Made by a program: the position numbers and the translations under genes. From Selaginella moellendorffii (lineage: Eukaryota; Streptophyta; Lycopodiopsida; Selaginellales; Selaginellaceae), in assembly GCF_000143415.4 (NCBI RefSeq), contig NW_003314325.1, positions 866,978-930,977 on the forward strand: a stretch of DNA of 64,000 nucleotides. Reading direction: 5' to 3'. Positions 56,040 to 64,000 of this stretch are shown here, piece by piece. Under the pieces are notes generated by a model, which was not told where the DNA came from, searched no databases, and saw only the letters and a program-made list of their open reading frames with translations. How positions within the stretch are numbered: the first letter of the stretch is position 1; each line of letters begins with the position of its first letter.

Positions 56040-56614
56040 TCTTTTTCAAGAGATATTTTGAGAAACAGAAAAATCTGGTGACCTGATGATGCCCAGTGCG
56101 GGCAATCCCAAGATACACGAGCACCTACAGACGCTTCTTTCATGCTGTGACGATCAGGGCGATGGAGAAGAGATCCATGCTTGTATCGTGAGGGCTGGGA
56201 TCGAATGGGACGTCGCCATGTCCACTGCATTGGGGCGCTTCTGCTCAGTGGACTCGACCTTAAAACTCCCAAGCTTAAAAGTCTTAGCTACAGCGTAGCT
56301 CTTCCATGCCAGAGCACTGACTTCTCCAGCCAGCCGAGCTTCCTGGAGTGATTCCTTAGAATCTCTGTGGCACACACTCCTCAAGGAGCGACCGAACAAG
56401 GTTGCCCTGCTCCAGAGCCAAGCAAGACCTCGCCAGCCTAAGGAACGCAACCTTATGTGTCCTTGCTTCGCTCACTCCCTCCACCACTCTTTGCTGCTAG
56501 CATAGGCCGTGATCAAGAATCCCAATAGAAGACGTTCTTGTCGGCGATGCGCGTGCGTCGTGCGCGCTGCCATGTGGAATCGCAGCTGCCTGCTTCCAGG
56601 AGAAAATATTCTAA
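56040..56614 (+). pseudogene. PPR scraps
   Basis: Matches 18310-18560 in the first half (DDQGDGEEIHACIVRAGIEWD near 56150). The second half (56330-56590) is the reverse complement of the leader part of the same PPR family (LLRGVCHRDSKES-like on minus). It ends at the kinase-like gene. Confidence 0.6.
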
Positions 56615-57606
56615 TTGTTTAGAGAATATTCGCGGCTAAGCACATCGGCACCGTTGATAGTCGATCACATCTCAGCCGTCGGCGAAACGCCATCCCAGCC
56701 GTCGACATATAGTCGTTGTGGGTTTCTACCCTTTTATTTTTCATATCAAGGAAGCTTGCGCGAGAGGAGAAGCTTGCGCGAAGACGGTGAGTTCGAGGAG
56801 GACGATTGTGCCGAGCTCCTCAAGATCCACACGAGGGGCCAGGGCCAGGTTTTCGTGCTCAACGCCGGGAAGATGTTTCAATCGGGGAGGGAGGCCGGGA
56901 GAGAGCTCCGGCTCATGTCAAAGCTCCGCGGCTGCGCTGGAGTGGTCTCCTTGGCGGGCTTCGTGAGGAAGAGGAGCGGCGGGGCTTGCTACGGGACCAT
57001 GGTGATGGAGCTGTGTGGTCCTAGTCTGTGCCATCGATTGATCAAGGGAGGGCCGCTGGGCGAGAAGGAGGCCGCCAAGACCATCCAGCGGCTGGCGGAG
57101 GGGCTCAAGGGGATACATACCAGCGGCATCATCCACCCGAATCTCAAGCCGGAGAACATCTTCGTCAAGCTGGACGCTACTGCCGTGCACGAGGTGGTGA
57201 TTGGAGACTTTGGAGTGGCCACGGACGACCCCAAGGAGATGTCGCAGTACTGTGGAACCGGGAAGTATATGGCCCCGGAGATGACGAGCTGTAAGAGTGG
57301 TCATGGTGACTCAAGGTTGCGGAGCTTTTACACTACAGCCATCGACGTGTGGGAGTGATCACATATGAGCTGCTGAGAGGCTACAAGCAATCCAGGGAGA
57401 TCGAGTTGTTTCGAGCCGGAGAATTCCCGGATGGTTGTCCTCTCTCAGACGAGGCGGAGGATTTCATCTGTGGGATGCCGATCGAGAGGTTGACGCTGGA
57501 TGGTGTGCTGGAGCATCCCTGGATCGTGGAGAATTGCAGCAGTAAGATCAAGAAGACGATTCATAGGAGGAGGCGCTGTGGAGTGAAGAGGAGTGCTTGG
57601 TTGTGA
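56615..57606 (+). pseudogene. Protein-kinase-like gene, copy 3 (best preserved, frameshifted)
   Basis: The longest copy. N-lobe: REDGEFEEDDCAELLKIHTR, then GQVFVLNAGKMFQSGREAGR and ELRLMSKLRG. C-lobe: MVMELCGPSLCHRLIKGGPLG, HTSGIIHPNLKPENIFVKLD, VVIGDFGVATDD, YCGTGKYMAPEMTS. Then a 7-bp deletion at about 57353 (gtgtgggagtg) shifts the frame, and the rest (GVITYELLRGYKQSREIELF, DGVLEHPWIVENC) continues to 57606. DFG and APE are intact. The catalytic loop is HPN, not HRD, so even the unshifted ancestor probably lacked the catalytic Asp. No Met is visible at the start used by copy 1 (RTMVRED is RSLRED here). Confidence 0.85.
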
Positions 57607-58675
57607 AGAAAGTTCGAGCAGCGTGAGTTATATTATCGCTAACCCGTTTTCCTCCGTCACAACGCTCTTAAAATGTGAGACTGGTCAAACAAATCTCCAT
57701 GATACAAAGAATCCTCTTCAGTCAACGCGTGTTTGTTGCTTTCATTTAGTTTTCAGGTGGATTGTTGTGTTTGAGACCACATGCTGGAGCAGTATAAAGG
57801 GGTGAAATTCGGGCGAGAGTTAAGCGTGCTCGTCTGGGTACCTCCAAATGGGCCGTTGGCCCTGGGCGTGGCCAACTTCATCGTGGTCTTTGATTAAACG
57901 TCGTTTTTTAGAATTTTTTAAAAAAAACTTCACCTAAAATCTCAAAGAGTTATGCGGCCATTAGCGTGAAGATATCTGACTAAGTGATAGGCATTTGGTT
58001 GAAGATGCAACTTTAACATGTTGCAACTAAAAACAGTGAAAGCATTGTTTGCCCTAGAGCTGTCTTTCAACACCTTGCAACTTTGCCTGATATTTTAATT
58101 GTAGAGGTCTGTTTGTTTTGGTTTTGGTTGAATTTCTAGGCGTCATTCTCGCATCAGCATACTCATACCAGTACACATACCGCCTCATAAACAGCAGATT
58201 CACCACTTCAGGATACATTTGAATCTATTCAATCTCAAAAGTAAAGGCTCCAGGGTTGAATTGACACATATTCTCCTATGCGCACTAAGAGCTTACGCAG
58301 CTTTGAACAGGAACGGCTTGTTCATCGACTTTCTTCGTAGAGAGAATGTTTTTACATGCAGGATCATCGATGGACGAAGCCTAATGTTCTTCTCGATTTT
58401 TTTTTTATCTGCAATGAGTACTGTGTATTGTTCCTGTTCGATCCTGCATTCAAAGTTCTGCTGCAGTGAATTGCTGGGGGAAGTGGCAGCACTACAACCC
58501 CATTGGCTGTTTGCGGCTCCACTACTAGTGGTCGGATTCAAATTGCAACTAAAGAAAATTCGAGTGCCTGAAGGCCCACACCGTACATCTGATCAGAATG
58601 CTGAGCCTCTATATCAACCCCCGGGTATGCTCGGAAAGCAGCTAGGGATTTTCCATTGCATTGCACTCCTGAAGA
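57607..58675 (+). other. Spacer and unidentified ORF remnant
   Basis: Inverted counterpart of 15318-16458: shared spacer to about 58210, then LCALRAYAALNRNGLFIDFL and RRENVFTCRIIDGRSLMFFS in a frame starting near 58219. Family unknown. The frame after 58560 is subtilase 5' flank. Confidence 0.4.
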
Positions 58676-61354
58676 ATGGCACCACTAACCGCTTTTCTTA
58701 TTCTTCTGGCTCAAATCCAGTGCTCGATGGGAGAGGTAAGTATTTTATTGAGTCTACATCGGTCGCTAACTGGTGCCATCGTAGGTTTATATAGTCTACA
58801 TGGGGAAGAAAACCGTCGAAGACCACGAACTGGTAACGAAATCCCATCACGAAACGCTGGCCAGTGTGTTGGGAAGTGAAGATTTGGCAAAAGGTGCTAT
58901 CTTGTACAGCTACCGGCATGGATTCAGCGGTTTCGCAGCAGATATGAATCCAAGGCATGCAAAAGCTTTGTCCAGTAAGTGGCTGTGCTCTCAGTTTTCA
59001 GGCTAATACTTCTGCAACAGAGATGCCTGGAGTTGTGTCTGTGTTCCGCAGCAAAAAGGTGAAGCTGCATACAACTCACAGCTGGGACTTCCTTGGATTG
59101 GATGTCATGAAGCCCAAAGGCATTTTGCAAGAATCGGGCTTCGGAGTGGACGTAATTGTTGGGGTTGTGGATTCAGGTGTTTGTTAAGTTTCACATTCTA
59201 GTGTGCAGCAGATACCAAAATTTCGGAACTTTTCTGCAGGTGTATGGCCTGAAGCTGAGAGTTTCAATGACAAATCAATGCCAGCAGTTCCCACAAGATG
59301 GAAGGGAATATGTCAAATAGGCGAGAACTTCACGGCTTCAAACTGTAATAGGTTCGTTGTTGGGACCTCCGAGTGGCTTGGAACTTGGAAGTATAGCCGT
59401 TTCATGTGTTTTAACTGCATGAATGCAGGAAACTTATAGGAGCTCGATATTTCGACCAAAGTGTGGATCCTAGCGTGGAGGATTACAGATCACCCAGGGA
59501 CAAAAACTCTCACGGCACGCATACATCGTCGACCGCTGTAGGCAGGCTCGTTTACGGAGCCAGCGATGATGAATTTGGCAGCGGAATAGCTCGTGGTGGA
59601 GCACCAATGGCCAGGCTTGCAATGTACAAATTCTATGAAGAGAGTAGCAGCTTAGAAGCAGACATTATTTCTGCAATCGACTACGCAATTTATGACGGAG
59701 TCGACATCCTGTCCATTTCTGCAGGCATGGAAAATACGTACGACTACAACACGGATGGCATTGCAATTGCCGCATTTCATGCAGTCCAGAATGGGATTTT
59801 GGTTGTGGCAAGTGGTGGCAATTCGGGACCATATCCGTCCACAATCATTAACACTGCTCCCTGGATTCTGAGTGTGGGAGCAAGCACTATTGACCGGGGT
59901 TTCCATGCAAAGATCGTTCTTCCCGACAATGCTACCTCTTGCCAGGTTTGCAAAATGGCTGTATGAACCTTCATTTTTGAAGTTTTTGGACAGGCAACGC
60001 CATCACAGCACCGGACCGGTTCTGAAGTTGGATTGCATAGAATTGCCTCTGGAGAGGATGGGTATGCATACATTCGGACACTAGTATCTCTCTGATGAGG
60101 TGAATTCTCTGCAGCTATTGCACAGAAGCGAGATTGAATGGTACCACCCTGAGAGGGAAGTATGTCCTTTGCTTTGCTTCCAGCGCCGAGCTTCCCGTGG
60201 ACATGGATGCTATCGAAAAGGCTGGAGCCACCGGAATTATAATCACCGATACAGTCAGATCGATAACAGGAAGCTTGTCGCTCCCTATATTTGTAGTTCC
60301 AGTGCATGCGGTGTGCAGCTCTTAGGTCACAGATCACATGAGAAGTAAGCCAGATCGATCTTGTTTATCTTCATCATTTGAACTTGCCTACCTCAATTGC
60401 AGATCGTCAACGATCTATATCCATCCACCTGAAACTGTGACCGGGATTGGACCAGCCCCTGCTGTTGCAACCTTCTCAGCCAGGGGACCAAACCCAATTT
60501 CTCCTGATATTCTGAAGGTTTGTGAGTCCTTTGGTTTTCAAATTGATATATCACCGGCATTGCAGCCTGATATCATTGCTCCTGGCGTTGACATAATCGC
60601 TGCTATTCCTCCAAAAAGCCATTCAAGCAGCTCAGCAAAGAGTTTTGGAGCGAAGAGTGGCACGTCCATGTCCTGTCCTCACGTTTCCGGTGTTGCGGCT
60701 TTGCTTAAATCCTTGCATCCAGATTGGAGCCCCTCCGCAATCAAGTCTGCAATTATGACAACAGGTATGTGGGTTTTGCAAGCTCTGTCCTGAAGTATCA
60801 CGCTTGCAGCTTGGAACATGGACAACACAAGGGATATAATAACTGATAGTTTCACACTAAGTTATTCCAACCCCTTCGGATATGGTGCAGGACACATCAA
60901 TCCAACCAAAGCAGCAGATCCAGGCCTTGTTTACGTTACCACTCCTCAAGACTATGCTCTCTTCTGCTGCAGTCTGGGCAGCATTTGCAAGATTGAACAC
61001 TCCAAATGCTCGTCTCAGACTCTAGCAGCCACTGAGCTGAACTATCCCTCGATAACAATCTCCAATCTGGTGGGAGCCAAAACAGTGAAAAGAGTTGTGA
61101 CAAACGTAGGGACACCATGCTCAAGTTACAGGGCAATCGTGGAAGAGCCGCATAGCGTCAGAGTTACAGTCAAACCGGACATTCTCCATTTCAACAGTTC
61201 CGTGACAAAGCTGTCTTATGAGATCACGTTTGAGGCTGCTCAAATAGTTCGTTCAGTGGGGCACTATGCTTTTGGCTCCATCACTTGGTCAGATGGCGTC
61301 CATTATGTACGGAGCCCCATTAGTGTCCAGGTAAACGATTTCATTCGTGCTTGA
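58676..61354 (+). pseudogene. Subtilase copy 3, inverted, exon 7 frameshift
   Basis: Exons 58676-58735, 58785-58974, 59021-59176, 59240-59351, 59429-59945, 59994-60061, 60115-60344, 60403-60517, 60566-60764 and 60810-61354. Total 2192 nt, one short of a multiple of three. The missing base is near 60300 (gtagttccag for gtagttcccag), identical to copy 2, and gives an early stop. Met just before the catalytic SGTSMS motif is Lys ([13 protein letters not shown]). Intron 8 has a 9-bp loss relative to the other copies. All splice sites are kept. Very close to copy 2 in sequence but on the opposite strand. Confidence 0.9.
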
Positions 61355-62023
61355 CTGGGTGGTAAATAAACGACGAAATAAATGTTTCTTGCATCCTAAG
61401 CGAGAATCATCTATGGTATGAATATAAACCATAAGACTTGCCCCTCTTTGATTTCAAAAGCAATTCAATGTTTCGTGAAGCCCCAAACCATTTACCATTT
61501 CAGTTGGCGAGTGCAACTGTGTTGTAAATCATTGCCTTTGTTCCAAAGCTATCAACAACGTGGGACTATTCCAGAAAACTACGACTTGCGATCAGGAATT
61601 GTTGACTCTTGACGATAGCCTGCTGCTTGTAGCGCTCGTGTCCACCATCGGTCTCCCAATCTGTTTCCAACAGTTCTTCAATCAATTGTAGAGGATAGCG
61701 ATTCCAGACAGTGAAGTCGATCACCAGGCTGCCGTCCTAAGATGGGTGCTCCAGTTGGAGATTGAATGAAGCCTGAAGCAAAATTCTCCTCAATATCGTA
61801 CTGGCAGTGGACCCTTTGACTCTTGTAAAAGTCAACATAGTATTATCTTCAAATTATGTGAGCACAATGAGCTCCTCATTCTTTAGACACCACATTTTCT
61901 TAACTATTAAGTTTGTTTAACAGGTGTCAAGCTCAAAGCTACGTGTTGGAATCGACGTAGAACAGGTTTCCTTTCATCCCGAGAGCCCTCCCCCAAACTT
62001 GCTGAGAGATCCTTCCATCCCAA
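61355..62023. other. Spacer
   Basis: The first 90 bp contain the reverse complement of the shared PPR/subtilase intergenic piece (atgaatataaaccataagacttgccc), which marks the end of the inverted duplication. The rest is unique spacer with no gene seen. Confidence 0.6.
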
Positions 62024-63391
62024 ATGGTGAGGTCGGTGCCCGCCAATGAGAATCACATTCCTTCCGCAGTTGCCAGGCGAAGTGTTGCTTCCGGTAAGAA
62101 ACTCGAATACAGAAAAGATCTCTATACGAATGCATTGCTCCAGCATGGAAGAGCTACGCCATAGCAGCGACACTGGGTGTTCTTCTCTCGTGGGCTTACT
62201 TGTCTGGAGTGAAGGCTCCGCCTCCTCGAATTTGCGGGCAGCCGAATGGACCTCCAGTGACCGCTCCAAGGATTGTTCTTAGTGATGGTAGAAAATTGGC
62301 TTACAGTGAAAGAGGGGTTCCAAAGGAACAAGCAAAACACAAACTCATTGTTGTGCATGGCCTTGAAGGGTCCAGACACCAATCCCTTTCACTGGTATCA
62401 CAGGTATGGTTTCTAGGATTTTCCAAGTTCGGTTTTAAGAATGAAACAAGCAACTCTTCTCATTAACTTCCACCGTGTTTTGGTCTTTCCTAGGAGCTTC
62501 TCGAGGAGCTGAGTGTGTACATGGTGTCTTACGATCGAGCCGGTTATGGACAGAGCGACCCAAATCCAACACGAACCGTGAAGTCGGAGGCTTTCGACGT
62601 TGAAGAACTCGCAGACCAACTTGAGCTGGGGCCAAAGTTTTACTTGGCATCTATCTCGATTGGAGGCTACACCGCTTGGTCTTGCCTTTACTACATCCCC
62701 CACAGGTAAAACGTTCATTCCATGTCTCATAGTTCTTTTCGTTTCGTTGTTCGGAGAACTAACTTTTCGCTATAGATTGGCTGGAGTTTTGATGTTCTCG
62801 CCCGTCACAAACTTCTGGTGGTCGAAGCTCCCATCCCGGGAAGCCTACAATGCGTTTCACACGCAGGCCATTGGAGACAAGCTCGCGCTGCTCGTCGCTC
62901 ACTACACCCCTTCCTTCCTCTACTTTTGGATGACACAAAAGCTTCTCCCAACCTCGAGCACCATGGGAGCGCTCCACTTACATTGCAACCCAATGGACAG
63001 GGACACAATACTCGGAGGAAAACCGGATCCTGCTGTAAGTTTCAATACTCCCGATTGTTTCTATGATACTCATGTAGTTTTCATCGTCCAGATTGCCGAA
63101 GAGGCAATGCAGCAGGGGATCTTCGAGTCGAAAATACGCGACAAGATGGTCATGTTTGGCAACTGGGAGTTCGACCCCTCGGAAGTCCCGGATCCATTCC
63201 CGAGCAAGAATGGGTCGGTTCACATATGGCAGGGTGACGAAGACTGTCTCGTCCCTGTGGCGTTGCAGCGCGCTGTCCATCGATCCCTCCCGTGGATCCA
63301 GTATCATGAACTTGCCGGGGTTGGGCATTTGCTCCATGCTGCGCCGGGTGTGACTGAGAAAGCATTTCGCCAGCTCTTCCAATCATCCTGA
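62024..63391 (+). CDS. Alpha/beta-hydrolase, intact, five exons
   Basis: Exons 62024-62093, 62144-62403, 62494-62705, 62776-63034 and 63092-63391 give 366 residues. The ATG at 62024 is chosen because it opens the only frame that splices on. A probable membrane anchor (YAIAATLGVLLSWAYLSGV) is near residues 27-45. The fold starts with PRIVLSDGRKLAYSERGVPK and VVHGLEG. The nucleophile elbow is SISIGG with Ser165; the first Gly of GxSxG is Ser. Acid Asp316/318 (GDED) and His346 (GVGHLLH) complete the triad. It belongs to the plant-wide group of membrane-anchored hydrolases with SYDRAGYGQSDPNPTRTVKS-type sequence. Substrate unknown. Confidence 0.9.
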
Positions 63392-63585
63392 TACCCAATG
63401 AACACGTCACTGTGGATGTAAAATATGCTAATTTACAAAAATGTTTTACGGCCTTTCATTGACTTCGCATTGACGCTGTTGACTTTACATTGACCATGTT
63501 GACTTTCATAGAGCTTCGACACCATGGAGGGGAAAATGCTGGAATCTTAGCGTTCCAGCTTCTCGGGAGCAATGCTCTTGCTTTT
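63392..63585. other. Spacer between convergent genes
   Basis: 3' regions of the hydrolase (+) and the PPR gene (-). A tandem tgacttcgcattgacg / tgactttacattgacc repeat lies at 63460-63510. Confidence 0.5.
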
Positions 63586-64000
63586 TCAAACGCTGGCCAG
63601 CAAGAGATCATACCCAGCGCCATCCCTGGCATCCATCCTCACCAGATTCTCAAACGCGGCTCTGGCGAGATCATAGCTCTCCCACCGCCGGCAAGAGCTC
63701 AAGATCGTCCTCCACGCCACCGCATTCGCCCGGAAGGGCATCGATCGCAGCAGCTCCACCGCGGCATCCAGCTCGTTGGCTCGACCCAAGAGATCCACCA
63801 TGCACACGTAGTGCTCCATCTCCGGCTCCACGCCATACCTCTCCGCCATCGCTGCGAAGAACTCCTTCCCCTTCTCCACCAGCCCGCCGTGGCTACACGC
63901 CGCCAGCACGCTCTGGATCGTCACGGCGTTGGGCGCCACTCCGTCCTCGACCATCGCTCCAAACAGCGCGATCGCGCGCTGGGACTCGCGGCTGTGGGCG
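63586..64000 (-). CDS. PPR protein, C-terminal part (runs off the window)
   Basis: The open frame continues to the window edge (SRESQRAIALFGAMVEDGVAP). It has a PPR repeat (TIQSVLAACSHGGLVEKGKEFF), then HYVCMVDLLGRANELDAAVE, AWRTILSSCRRWESYDLARA and an end at MDARDGAGYDLLLAS. This is the L2-S2-E1 layout of a PLS-type PPR protein with a short E domain and no DYW. The upstream part lies outside the window. Confidence 0.88.
   Translation of the reverse strand, partial: AHSRESQRAIALFGAMVEDGVAPNAVTIQSVLAACSHGGLVEKGKEFFAAMAERYGVEPEMEHYVCMVDLLGRANELDAAVELLRSMPFRANAVAWRTILSSCRRWESYDLARAAFENLVRMDARDGAGYDLLLASV

Overview
The window reads as nuclear DNA of a lycophyte, most likely Selaginella (S. moellendorffii-like). 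The basis is very short (about 45-60 bp) GT-AG introns, a large excess of pentatricopeptide-repeat (PPR) genes and fragments, plant-only families (subtilase, GDSL esterase, plastid triose-phosphate translocator) and plant LTR retrotransposons. Species assignment is inference; no search was run.

Layout. (1) 1-4.3 kb: GDSL esterase gene and PPR scraps, copied in decayed form at 25.5-30.4 kb. (2) 4.3-11.2 kb: two modules of tRNA-Phe-like sequence / small secreted peptide gene / divergent PPR gene. The block 6.65-11.15 kb is repeated almost base for base at 30.9-35.4 kb, where the PPR gene is whole (34651-36402). (3) 11.2-17.5 kb: PPR remnant, ten-exon subtilase, an unidentified ORF and a kinase-like gene; repeated at 42.8-49.3 kb and, inverted and without the PPR part, at 56.6-61.4 kb. 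(4) 19282-24141: a young Copia element with identical 119-bp LTRs and a 5-bp target duplication. (5) 37.6-42.4 and 49.3-51.6 kb: AT-rich islands of decayed Copia, Gypsy and 5S-bearing LTR sequence plus an LRR-receptor scrap. (6) 51768-53515: an intact eleven-exon plastid triose-phosphate/phosphate translocator, with a decayed inverted partial copy at 36.4-37.5 kb. (7) 62024-63391: an intact alpha/beta-hydrolase gene. (8) the 3' end of a PPR gene running off the right edge.

The most interesting system is a family of short three-exon genes (two intact, one with an altered product, one missing its first exon, and scraps at two more loci) encoding a signal peptide, an Arg-Lys-Leu-Leu segment and two tandem motifs of the form DYxxPGANxNPHYxxPP. 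These match the tyrosine-sulfated PSY peptide-hormone pattern of land plants. Each full gene sits head-to-head with a PPR gene about 270 bp away, and the pair has been copied as a unit. One copy has lost the sulfatable tyrosine and the second motif.

Genes that look functional by my reading: GDSL copy 1 (281-1495), PSY-like copies B and D, the PPR gene at 34651, subtilase copy 1 (12629-15317), the translocator, the alpha/beta hydrolase and the right-edge PPR. Most of the rest is duplication debris.
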